From Litoreibacter janthinus (GTDB taxonomy: Bacteria; Pseudomonadota; Alphaproteobacteria; Rhodobacterales; Rhodobacteraceae), in contig NZ_FOYO01000001.1 of assembly GCF_900111945.1 (NCBI RefSeq), positions 782,251 through 846,250 of the forward strand: a DNA stretch of 64,000 nucleotides, in the 5' to 3' direction. The translations under genes and the position numbers were made by a program. Below, piece after piece: positions 45,077 to 53,016 of the stretch. Below the pieces are notes generated by a model that made no database searches, was not told the origin of the DNA, and was given only the letters and a program-made list of their open reading frames with translations. Position 1 is the first letter of the stretch, and each line of letters begins with the position of its first letter.

Positions 45077-47038
45077 TTGGTTCACGCAACAACTGCTTCG
45101 GCTGGTCTGGACACGTTACCCCGAATTCTGGCGCGCAACGCCGCTGAGTTCGGAGACAAGCCAGCCTATCGCGAAAAGGAATTCGGTATTTGGCAAAGCT
45201 GGACTTGGTCCGAAGCCGCCGAAGAGATCGAAGCGCTTGCGTTGGGGTTGTTGACCCTCGGCGTGAACCAAGGCGACCATATTGCGATCATTGGTCGAAA
45301 CCGACCCTACCTCTACTGGAGCATGGTGGCAGCAGAGATGGTGGGTGCAGTTCCTGTGCCACTTTATCAAGATTCGGTTGCCGACGAGATTGCCTACGTT
45401 CTTGATCATTGCGGTGCACGATTTGTGATCGCTCAGGATCAGGAACAAATTGACAAGGTCTTCGAAGTGCATGACCGCCTGCCCGGCATTGAGCATATGA
45501 TCTATCTCGATCCTCGCGGTTTGCGTAAATACGACCATACCGCGCTGACGAAATACCAGGTCTTGCAGGAAAAGGGTCGCGCTGATGGCGATCGTGTCGA
45601 GCTGGAGCGCCGCAAAGACCAGCAGACCTACGACGACACTTGCGTGATGCTTTATACTTCGGGCACCACCGGCAAGCCCAAGGGCGTCGTGCTGTCGAAC
45701 CGAAATATCATCGAGACTTCTAAGGCATCATCCGAGTTTGACAGCCTACGTCCTGGAGACGAGATTTTGGCCTACCTCCCGATGGCTTGGGTCGGCGATT
45801 TTATCTTCTCGATTGGGCAGGCCTACTGGACGGGTTTCTGCGTAAATTGCCCCGAAAGCCCTGCAACCATGCACAGCGATCTGCGAGAAATTGGTCCGAC
45901 CTATTATTTCGCGCCACCGCGTGTTTTCGAAACGCAACTGACCGACGTGATGATCCGTATGGAAGACGCAGGGCGCTTCAAGAAGTGGCTGTTCCGCTAT
46001 TTTATGGACCATGCCAAGAAAGTTGGTCCCGATCTGCTTGACGGAAAATCTGCAAGCTTCGGAGACAAGCTGAAATATCAGCTGGGCGAGTTGATGGTTT
46101 ACGGCCCGCTGAAAAACACGCTTGGGTTTTCGCGGGTGCGCGTGGGTTACACGGCAGGCGAAGCGATCGGGCCGGAGATTTTTGACTTTTACCGCTCACT
46201 TGGGATCAACCTGAAGCAGCTTTACGGCCAGACCGAAGCGTCTGTGTTCATCACCCAACAACCAGACGGCGAAGTACGATCCGATACGGTTGGCGTCCCT
46301 AGCCCGGGGGTTGAGATCAAGATCGCGGACAATGGTGAGGTGTTCTATCGTTCCCCCGGCGTGTTCGTTCGCTATTTCAAGAATGACGAAAGCACCGCCT
46401 CGACCAAAGACGCAGAAGGGTGGGTCGCGACGGGCGATGCTGGCTTCATCGAAGAGGGCAGCGGTCATTTGCGGATCATCGACCGCGCTAAGGATGTCGG
46501 CAAAATGGCGGATGGGTCGTTGTTCGCGCCCAAGTATGTCGAGAACAAACTCAAGTTTTTCCCGAATGTTCTGGAGGCCGTCGTTTTCGGCAGCGGCAAA
46601 GAATATTGCACCGCGTTCCTGAACATCGATCTGACCGCTGTCGGCAACTGGGCGGAGCGCAATAATATTGCCTACTCCAGCTATCAGGAGCTCGCGGGCC
46701 ATCCGCAGGTCCTTGAGACGTTGCAGGCACATGTGGAAGAGGTGAACGCGAGCGTCGCCGAGGATCCGATGCTGTCAGGCTGTCAGGTGCACAGGTTCGT
46801 GGTATTGCATAAGCAACTTGATGCGGATGATGGTGAGTTGACGCGAACATTGAAGGTGCGGCGTCGGATCATCGAAGAGAAATTCGCTGACATTATCGAG
46901 GCCCTGTATGATGGGTCGGCGCACATTTCGACCACCACCGAAGTCACCTATGAAGACGGCCGCAAAGGGTCGATCAAGGCGACTTTGGAGGTGCGTGATG
47001 CACGTGTCTTCGATATCCGGAAAGTTGCGGCGGAATGA
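45077..47038 (+). CDS. Long-chain-type acyl-CoA synthetase (AMP-binding)
   Basis: 653 residues. Adenylation motif VMLYTSGTTGKPKGVVLSNRN (about residue 185), YGQTEASVFIT, and WVATGDAGFIEEGSGHLRIIDRAKDVGKMADG for the hinge region. Forms acyl-AMP then acyl-CoA from a carboxylic acid. I favour a TTG start at 45077, since GGGAGGA is 5 bases before it; the open frame extends to 44990. First gene of the operon with a complete LIV-type ABC importer, so it likely activates the imported acid. Chain length preference unknown. Confidence 0.9.
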   Translation: MVHATTASAGLDTLPRILARNAAEFGDKPAYREKEFGIWQSWTWSEAAEEIEALALGLLTLGVNQGDHIAIIGRNRPYLYWSMVAAEMVGAVPVPLYQDSVADEIAYVLDHCGARFVIAQDQEQIDKVFEVHDRLPGIEHMIYLDPRGLRKYDHTALTKYQVLQEKGRADGDRVELERRKDQQTYDDTCVMLYTSGTTGKPKGVVLSNRNIIETSKASSEFDSLRPGDEILAYLPMAWVGDFIFSIGQAYWTGFCVNCPESPATMHSDLREIGPTYYFAPPRVFETQLTDVMIRMEDAGRFKKWLFRYFMDHAKKVGPDLLDGKSASFGDKLKYQLGELMVYGPLKNTLGFSRVRVGYTAGEAIGPEIFDFYRSLGINLKQLYGQTEASVFITQQPDGEVRSDTVGVPSPGVEIKIADNGEVFYRSPGVFVRYFKNDESTASTKDAEGWVATGDAGFIEEGSGHLRIIDRAKDVGKMADGSLFAPKYVENKLKFFPNVLEAVVFGSGKEYCTAFLNIDLTAVGNWAERNNIAYSSYQELAGHPQVLETLQAHVEEVNASVAEDPMLSGCQVHRFVVLHKQLDADDGELTRTLKVRRRIIEEKFADIIEALYDGSAHISTTTEVTYEDGRKGSIKATLEVRDARVFDIRKVAAE

Positions 47039-47093
47039 CGGTGCGACGCTCGATTTCATCTTCGCCCCGCCCGCCATCCCGTGAGGTAGCACT

Positions 47094-47915
47094 ATGAACG
47101 CTTTGACAGGTGGAAACTACACGACTGCGGATGGCCGCAAGATCGGTGGCACCATGATGGAAATGAAAAACATCACTCTTCGCTTTGGCGGTGTGGTGGC
47201 TATCAAGGACATCTCTTTCGATATCAACGAAGGCGAAATTCGCGCCATCATCGGACCGAATGGCGCCGGCAAGTCATCGATGCTGAATGTCATTTCAGGC
47301 TTCTATAACCCGCAAGAAGGCGAAGTGTGGTTTCATGGCAAGAAACGTGCACCGATGCGCCCCTATCAGGTGGCCCGACAAGGGATCGCGCGGACCTTCC
47401 AAAACATCGCCTTGTTTGAAGGCATGAGCGTTTTGGACAACGTCATGACGGGTCGCTTGACCCATATGAAATCCGGAATGCTGAGCCAGATGATCTGGAA
47501 AGGGAAAGCCGAGAAAGAAGAGACTGAAAACCGCGAGGTCGTTGAGAAGATAATCGACTTTCTGGAGATCCAGGCGATCCGGAAGACACCCGTAGGTCGT
47601 CTGCCTTACGGTTTGAAAAAGCGCGTGGAGCTGGCGCGCGCCCTGGCTGCAGAACCTAAGCTGCTGCTTTTGGACGAGCCGATGGCGGGGATGAATGTCG
47701 AAGAAAAAGAGGACATGAGCCGCTTTATCCTTGATGTTAATGATGAATTTGGAACGACCATCGCGTTGATCGAGCACGACATGGGTGTGGTTATGGACCT
47801 GTCGGACCGTGTTGTCGTGATGGATTACGGCAAAAAGATTGGCGACGGAACACCGGATGAGGTGCGCAACAACCAAGAGGTGATTGATGCGTATCTGGGG
47901 GTGGCGCATGATTAG
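47094..47915 (+). CDS. livG: ABC transporter ATP-binding protein, LivG type
   Basis: 273 residues. Walker A GPNGAGKSS (about residue 56), signature region LPYGLKKRVELARAL (LivG-type variant of LSGGQ) and Walker B LLLLDEPMAGMN. One of two ATPases of the branched-chain-type importer. An extra N-terminal 25 residues precede the ABC fold (MNALTGGNYTTADGRK). Its last codons overlap the following orphan gene by eight bases. Confidence 0.92.
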   Translation: MNALTGGNYTTADGRKIGGTMMEMKNITLRFGGVVAIKDISFDINEGEIRAIIGPNGAGKSSMLNVISGFYNPQEGEVWFHGKKRAPMRPYQVARQGIARTFQNIALFEGMSVLDNVMTGRLTHMKSGMLSQMIWKGKAEKEETENREVVEKIIDFLEIQAIRKTPVGRLPYGLKKRVELARALAAEPKLLLLDEPMAGMNVEEKEDMSRFILDVNDEFGTTIALIEHDMGVVMDLSDRVVVMDYGKKIGDGTPDEVRNNQEVIDAYLGVAHD

Positions 47916-48426
47916 GCCGCTCGTCGGAGACTTTGGAAAATTGCGCCGGCGTTGTGTCGGGCCGTTTGCTCGTTCTCTGTGTGCGATGGCTTTGACCACA
48001 TCTGCTGCGCTGGCGGGGGCGTGGGAAGAGTTCGAATCTCTGTGTTTGCTTCCCATGGAAAATATCTCGTTGGCCCAACCCACGACACTTGAGCCGTATC
48101 AGAGTTTCAAGAATGATGGTGATACCTACACAACGTACAAAATCGATGGCGCAAAGCTGGCGATCTCGGATGGGCGCGCAGGAGCGTCGAAATGGTGCTG
48201 GATTGATGTTGGGCCTAGAGCCGCCACTAGATTTTCCGAGTCATCTTCAAGCTGGAGCGAGTCAGCTCAAGCTGATGTGCGATATGAGCTGATCGACAAG
48301 CGTGCCCCCGGCTTTCTGTTACGAAGCACTTCTTGGCGCGAGCCAAAGCTTGATGTGACCCTGTCGATGCGGGGCAAAGGCAGCAACCTCATAATGCGCG
48401 TGGAGGAAACAGATCTTGAATCGTGA
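47908..48426 (+). CDS. Exported protein of unknown function inside the importer operon
   Basis: 172 residues: N-terminal basic region and hydrophobic stretch ending TTSAALAG (signal peptide, cleavage about residue 37), then a soluble domain with YQSFKNDGDTYTTYKIDGAKLAISDG, KWCWIDVGPRAATRF and FLLRSTSWREPKLDVTLSM. Cysteines in SLCLLP and KWCW may pair. I recognise no family. Start at ATG 47908, coupled to livG by an eight-base overlap. Codon use looks less biased than in its neighbours. Its place between ATPase and permease genes suggests a role in the same transport system. Confidence 0.72.
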   Translation: MIRPLVGDFGKLRRRCVGPFARSLCAMALTTSAALAGAWEEFESLCLLPMENISLAQPTTLEPYQSFKNDGDTYTTYKIDGAKLAISDGRAGASKWCWIDVGPRAATRFSESSSSWSESAQADVRYELIDKRAPGFLLRSTSWREPKLDVTLSMRGKGSNLIMRVEETDLES

Positions 48427-48446
48427 ACCAATGAATGGAGGCTCCG

Positions 48447-49433
48447 ATGCCTGAGCAGTTTCTCTTTGCGATGGAAGTCATCCTGAACGGGTTGATGGCT
48501 GGCGTGCTGTATGCGCTGGTGGCCTTGGGGTTTGTGCTAATCTTCAAAGCGTCGGGCATTTTCAACTATGCGCAAGGCGTCATGGCCCTGTTTGCGGCGC
48601 TGACCTTGGTGGGGATTATGGACGGACAGGTGCCGTTCAGCCACCTGATCAACGCGACCTTCGGGACGGATTTGCACCATTTCGGCTGGCATGTGCCAGC
48701 ATTGCTGGCGATCATCCTGACAGCTGGGGTCATGGTGGCCTTCGCTTGGCTGGTGCAGAAGTTCATCTTCCGGCATCTGGTCAATCAGGAGCCGATCATC
48801 CTTTTCATGGCGACCATAGGCCTTGCGTATTTCCTAGAAGGCGTCGGCGATCTGATGTGGGGTTCCGACATCAAGAAATTGGATGTGGGTTTGCCGCAGG
48901 GCATCAATGAATGGATTGATGTCACGACATTCGAGGCGTTTGGATACGGGTTCTTTATCGACAATCTCGACATTTCCGCCAGCATCGTGGCTGCGATCCT
49001 AGTTGCAGTACTGATTATGTTCTCGCAATACACCAAGCAGGGTCGCGCTTTGAGGGCGGTTGCCGATGACCACCAAGCTGCTCTGTCTGTGGGCATTTCG
49101 TTGAATTTCATCTGGGTGTTGGTCTGGTCGATCGCAGGATTCGTGGCGTTGGTCGCGGGAATTATGTGGGGCGCCAAATCGGGCGTGCAGTTCTCGCTGT
49201 CCCTGATTGCCTTGAAGGCGCTGCCGGTGCTGATGCTGGGCGGCTTCACCTCAATCCCCGGTGCCATTGTCGGTGGATTGATCATCGGTGTCGGTGAGAA
49301 GCTGTTCGAGTTCCTGATTGGCCCAATGGTCGGTGGCGCGACTGAAAACTGGTTCGCCTACGTTCTGGCGCTGCTATTCCTCGTCTTCCGCCCGCAGGGG
49401 CTGTTCGGCGAAAAAATTATTGAAAGGGTGTGA
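48447..49433 (+). CDS. livH: ABC transporter permease, LivH type
   Basis: 328 residues with about eight to nine hydrophobic segments, the LivH hallmarks NGLMAGVLYALVALGFVLIFKASGIFNYAQG and GRALRAVADDHQAALSVGI, and LPVLMLGGFTSIPGAIVGGLIIG near the end. ATG 48447 has GGAG seven bases before; an ATG at 48435 is in frame. Inner-membrane half of the import channel, pairing with the LivM-type permease. Confidence 0.92.
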   Translation: MPEQFLFAMEVILNGLMAGVLYALVALGFVLIFKASGIFNYAQGVMALFAALTLVGIMDGQVPFSHLINATFGTDLHHFGWHVPALLAIILTAGVMVAFAWLVQKFIFRHLVNQEPIILFMATIGLAYFLEGVGDLMWGSDIKKLDVGLPQGINEWIDVTTFEAFGYGFFIDNLDISASIVAAILVAVLIMFSQYTKQGRALRAVADDHQAALSVGISLNFIWVLVWSIAGFVALVAGIMWGAKSGVQFSLSLIALKALPVLMLGGFTSIPGAIVGGLIIGVGEKLFEFLIGPMVGGATENWFAYVLALLFLVFRPQGLFGEKIIERV

Positions 49434-49435
49434 CC

Positions 49436-49687
49436 ATGAGCAAACTGATTGCCGTTTTGAACGTCATTGCGTGGTCGGGCTTTTGGGCCTTTGGGTATCT
49501 GGCGCTAAGCGCTGATGTCGGTAACACGTCCCAGATCATGATCGCTGGCCTGCTGGCGGTAGTTGGCGCTGCGGTCGGGCTGTTCACCTACATGCAGCTG
49601 GTGCGCCACTCAGAGGCAACGGGCTATGCCAAGCCACGCAACCGCGTGCCCGACAGCGTTCGCGAGACCGACGGGGGAGCCGCTTAA
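49436..49687 (+). CDS. Small two-helix membrane protein between the permease genes
   Basis: 83 residues with two hydrophobic segments (about 5-27 and 35-58) and a charged C-terminus KPRNRVPDSVRETDGGAA. No family recognised. ATG 49436 follows AAAGGG; the next gene begins in its stop codon (TAATG). Tight coupling to both permease genes suggests an accessory subunit of the transporter. Confidence 0.75.
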   Translation: MSKLIAVLNVIAWSGFWAFGYLALSADVGNTSQIMIAGLLAVVGAAVGLFTYMQLVRHSEATGYAKPRNRVPDSVRETDGGAA

Positions 49688-50763
49688 TGTTCTATCGTGA
49701 ATCAGGCGACTTTAGCACCACCTATGCCGAGGATAGCCAAACCTTCCCGATCAAATTCGACCGCTACCGCTACTATGTGGTTTTGGCGGTCGCTTTTCTG
49801 GTTATCCCGTTCATCATCAACGACTATTGGGCCAACGCTGTGGCAGTGCCGTTCCTGATCTACGCCATTGCAGCGATCGGGTTGAATATTCTGACCGGCT
49901 ATTGTGGGCAGGTTTCTCTGGGTACCGGCGCCTTCATGGCTGTAGGGGCATACGCCGTCTACAAGCTGATGACAGCTTTCCCCGAAATCTCGATGCTGGT
50001 GCATGTACCGCTGGCAGGTTTGATTACGGCAGGGGTTGTGACGGTTTTCGGGCTGCCGTCGCTGCGGATCAAAGGGTTCTATCTGGCGGTGGCGACGCTG
50101 GCCGCGCAGTTCTTTTTGGTCTGGTTGTTTAACAAGGTGCCATGGTTTTACAACTACTCTGCGTCCGGCCAGATTTCGTCGCCAGAGCGTGACGTGCTGG
50201 GCATCATTGTAACCGGTCCCAACACCGAAGCTTGGGCGAAATACATGATCTGCCTGATCTTCGTGACTCTGGCTGCGATCATCGCGCGGAACCTGACACG
50301 CGGTTCAGTAGGACGTAAATGGATGGCTATCCGCGACATGGACATCGCCGCCGAGATCATCGGCGTAAACCCGATGATGGCGAAGCTGACGGCCTTTGCG
50401 GTGTCGGGCTTCTTTATCGGGGTCGCAGGCGCGCTGTTCTTTAGCGTCTACCTTGGTGCGGCTGAGGTGGGGGAAAGCTTCGGGATCGACAAGTCGTTCT
50501 TGGTGCTGTTCATGGTGATTATCGGTGGTTTGGGATCGATCTTCGGATCCTTTGCCGGTGCTGCCTTTATGGTGCTGCTGCCTGTGTTCCTGAAGAACGT
50601 CTTTGTCGGAATGCTGGGCTGGCCCACGGATCTGGCGGCGCATTTGCAATTCATCGTGTCTGGTGGCCTGATCATCGTGTTCTTGATTCTGGAGCCGCAC
50701 GGCCTGGCGCAACTCTGGCGCTTGGCGAAAGAGAAACTTCGGCTGTGGCCGTTCCCGCATTAA
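49687..50763 (+). CDS. livM: ABC transporter permease, LivM type
   Basis: 358 residues with about ten hydrophobic segments. Hallmarks: IAAIGLNILTGYCGQVSLGTGAFMAVGAYA, GLPSLRIKGFYLAVATLAAQ, GRKWMAIRDMDIAAEIIGVNPMMAKLTAFAVSGFFIGVAGAL and GGLGSIFGSFAGAAF. Second permease of the importer. Translationally coupled to the small membrane protein by TAATG. Confidence 0.92.
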   Translation: MFYRESGDFSTTYAEDSQTFPIKFDRYRYYVVLAVAFLVIPFIINDYWANAVAVPFLIYAIAAIGLNILTGYCGQVSLGTGAFMAVGAYAVYKLMTAFPEISMLVHVPLAGLITAGVVTVFGLPSLRIKGFYLAVATLAAQFFLVWLFNKVPWFYNYSASGQISSPERDVLGIIVTGPNTEAWAKYMICLIFVTLAAIIARNLTRGSVGRKWMAIRDMDIAAEIIGVNPMMAKLTAFAVSGFFIGVAGALFFSVYLGAAEVGESFGIDKSFLVLFMVIIGGLGSIFGSFAGAAFMVLLPVFLKNVFVGMLGWPTDLAAHLQFIVSGGLIIVFLILEPHGLAQLWRLAKEKLRLWPFPH

Positions 50764-50773
50764 TCAAAATCGA

Positions 50774-50791
50774 GGCGGGGTGAACCCCGCC
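50774..50791. repeat. Intercistronic stem-loop between livM and livK
   Basis: GGCGGGG (50774-50780), TGAA loop, CCCCGCC (50785-50791), with CCTACG next. No T run follows, so it is more likely an mRNA-stabilising hairpin or REP-like element than a terminator. Confidence 0.55.
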
Positions 50792-50826
50792 CTACGCTTC
50801 AAAACATTCTAGGGAGGAAAAACTAG

Positions 50827-52098
50827 ATGAAACTGACGACCTTAGCAGTGGCGGCCATGATGGCAGCCAGCCCAGTGATGGCAGACCTTGTGTTCCCGTC
50901 GCTGTCCTATCGCACTGGCCCATATGCCGCCAACGGTATTCCATTCGCGGATGGATACGAAGATTATTTCACCCTGCTGAACGAGCGCGACGGCGGCATT
51001 GGCGGCGTGCCGATCAAAGTGATCGAATGCGAAACCGGCTACAACACCGAGAAGGGTGTGGAATGCTACGAGGCCACCAAGGGGGAAGGCGCGTTGGTGT
51101 ACCAGCCGCTGTCGACCGGCATCACCTACCAGCTGATCCCGAAAGTGACCGCTGACGGCATCCCGATGCACACCATGGGCTATGGCCGGACATCTGCGAA
51201 GAACGGCGAGACGTTCTCCAACGTGTTCAACTATCCGGCCAACTATTGGGATGGGGCATCGCACGCGATCAACCACATCATGTCGCTTGGCGACATCTCT
51301 GGTAAGAAAATCGCGCTGGTCTATCACAACTCTGCTTATGGCAAGGAGCCGATCCGCACCTTGGAGGAGCTTTCCAAGAAGCACGGTTTTGAGTTGATGT
51401 TGGTTCCAGTCGACCACCCCGGCCAAGAGCAAAAATCGCAATGGCTGCAAATCCGCCAACAGCGCCCTGACAACGTCATCATGTACGGCTGGGGCGTTAT
51501 GAACCAAGTCGCCATTCAGGAAGCGGCCAACATCCGTTATCCGATGGAAAACTTCATTGGTATCTGGTGGTCCGGCTCGGAAAATGACGTGCTGCCAGCA
51601 GGCGACCGTGCGAATGGCTACAAGGCTCTGACGTTCCATAACCTCGGCGACGACTACCCGCTCTATGACGACTTGCGCAAATACGTGGTCGATGCGGGCA
51701 AAGCTGCAGGTGCTGGCGACCAACTTGGCACGGCGCTGTATAACCGTGGCATGTATGCTGCAATGTTGGCCTCCGAAGCTGCCAAAACAGCGCAAGAGCT
51801 GTCGGGCGAGAAGAACCTGACACCTGCCATGATGCGCGACGGCATGGAAGCACTGGAAATGACCGAAGCCAAAATGGCCGAGATCGGACTGCCAGGCTTT
51901 GGTCCTGAGTTCAAAGTGTCTTGCCAGAACCACGGCGGCAACGGCCTTGGAGCTGTAGCGCAGTGGGATGCAGCGGCGAAAAAATGGTCGCTGATCACGG
52001 GCTATGAAGGCTCTGATCAAGACGTGATCCAGCCGTTGATCGACGAAGACAGCGCAGCATTCGCAGCCGAAGCCGGCATCGAAGCGGGCTGCAAGTAA
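50827..52098 (+). CDS. livK: Periplasmic ABC substrate-binding protein, LivK type
   Basis: 423 residues with a signal peptide (MKLTTLAVAAMMAASPVMA). Type I periplasmic binding fold: LSYRTGPYAANGIPFADGYEDYFTLLNERDGGIGG, KKIALVYHNSAYGKEPI and MENFIGIWWSGSENDVLPAGD. Characterised LivK proteins are shorter and bind amino acids; this branch accompanies acyl-CoA ligases, so an aromatic or aliphatic carboxylate is the likelier ligand (inference). GGGAGG lies just before the ATG. It is flanked by two intercistronic hairpins. Confidence 0.92.
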   Translation: MKLTTLAVAAMMAASPVMADLVFPSLSYRTGPYAANGIPFADGYEDYFTLLNERDGGIGGVPIKVIECETGYNTEKGVECYEATKGEGALVYQPLSTGITYQLIPKVTADGIPMHTMGYGRTSAKNGETFSNVFNYPANYWDGASHAINHIMSLGDISGKKIALVYHNSAYGKEPIRTLEELSKKHGFELMLVPVDHPGQEQKSQWLQIRQQRPDNVIMYGWGVMNQVAIQEAANIRYPMENFIGIWWSGSENDVLPAGDRANGYKALTFHNLGDDYPLYDDLRKYVVDAGKAAGAGDQLGTALYNRGMYAAMLASEAAKTAQELSGEKNLTPAMMRDGMEALEMTEAKMAEIGLPGFGPEFKVSCQNHGGNGLGAVAQWDAAAKKWSLITGYEGSDQDVIQPLIDEDSAAFAAEAGIEAGCK

Positions 52099-52107
52099 GA
52101 CTAATGT

Positions 52108-52133
52108 TCCCGGCTGGCGTATGCTGGCCGGGA
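52108..52133. repeat. Intercistronic stem-loop between livK and livF
   Basis: TCCCGGC (52108-52114) pairs with GCCGGGA (52127-52133). No T run follows. Together with the hairpin before livK it brackets the binding-protein message. Confidence 0.5.
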
Positions 52134-52160
52134 CTCCACCAACTTTAGCAGGATGTTGAA

Positions 52161-52982
52161 ATGCTGGATGGTTCCAAAACTGAGACCCTCTTGGAGGTCA
52201 ACAACATTGAGGTGATTTATAATCACGTCATTCTGGTGCTGAAGGGCGTGTCCCTGAAGGTGGCGCAAGGCGGGATTACGGCGCTTCTGGGCGGCAACGG
52301 GGCGGGCAAGTCGACGACTCTGAAAGCGGTGTCGAACTTGCTGCATTCGGAGCGGGGTGAGGTGACCAAGGGGTCGATCATCTATCGCGGCGACCATATT
52401 GCCGGGCTGGATCCTGCGGATATGGTGAAGCGTGGGGTTATTCAGGTGATGGAGGGGCGCCATTGCTTTGAACACCTGACAGTCGAAGAAAATCTGATGA
52501 CCGGCGCGTATACCCGATCCGATGGGCGCGGCGCTGTGGCGGCTGATCTGGAAAAGGTCTACGCCTATTTCCCGCGCTTGCGAGAACGGCGCACGTCACA
52601 GGCGGGCTACACCTCTGGCGGAGAGCAGCAGATGGTTGCGATTGGCCGCGCGATGATGGCCAAGCCCGAAACGATCTTGTTGGACGAGCCGTCGATGGGA
52701 CTTGCGCCGCAGCTGGTGGAAGAGATTTTCGGAATTGTGAAGTCTTTGAATGAACAGGAGGGCGTGTCCTTTCTGCTGGCGGAACAGAACACCAACGTGG
52801 CACTACGATTTGCACATTACGGGTATATCCTTGAAAGCGGTCGCGTTGTAATGGACGGACCTGCCGCAGAACTGCGCGAGAACCCCGACGTGAAAGAGTT
52901 TTACCTTGGTATGTCGGATGAGGGACGAAAGTCGTTCCGCGATGTACGCAGTTATCGGCGTCGCAAACGTTGGCTGTCGTAG
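52161..52982 (+). CDS. livF: ABC transporter ATP-binding protein, LivF type
   Basis: 273 residues. Walker A LLGGNGAGKST (about residue 46), signature YTSGGEQQMVAIGRAMM, Walker B ILLDEPSMGLAPQL, and the LivF-type EQNTNVALRFAHYGYILESG. The C-terminal tail is basic (SYRRRKRWLS), longer than usual LivF. Second ATPase of the importer. Confidence 0.92.
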   Translation: MLDGSKTETLLEVNNIEVIYNHVILVLKGVSLKVAQGGITALLGGNGAGKSTTLKAVSNLLHSERGEVTKGSIIYRGDHIAGLDPADMVKRGVIQVMEGRHCFEHLTVEENLMTGAYTRSDGRGAVAADLEKVYAYFPRLRERRTSQAGYTSGGEQQMVAIGRAMMAKPETILLDEPSMGLAPQLVEEIFGIVKSLNEQEGVSFLLAEQNTNVALRFAHYGYILESGRVVMDGPAAELRENPDVKEFYLGMSDEGRKSFRDVRSYRRRKRWLS

Positions 52983-53016
52983 TTTTTTAGTACTTTTAAC
53001 CAAATGGAGACGTAGC

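Noticed and set aside
50842..52020. 392-residue minus-strand frame opposite livK
   Set aside because: Shadow of the binding-protein gene; composition typical of an antisense frame.
52906..53016. N-terminal extension of the PaaK-like ligase into livF
   Set aside because: The extension overlaps the livF end, has no family similarity, and a GTG with a good Shine-Dalgarno lies at 53017.
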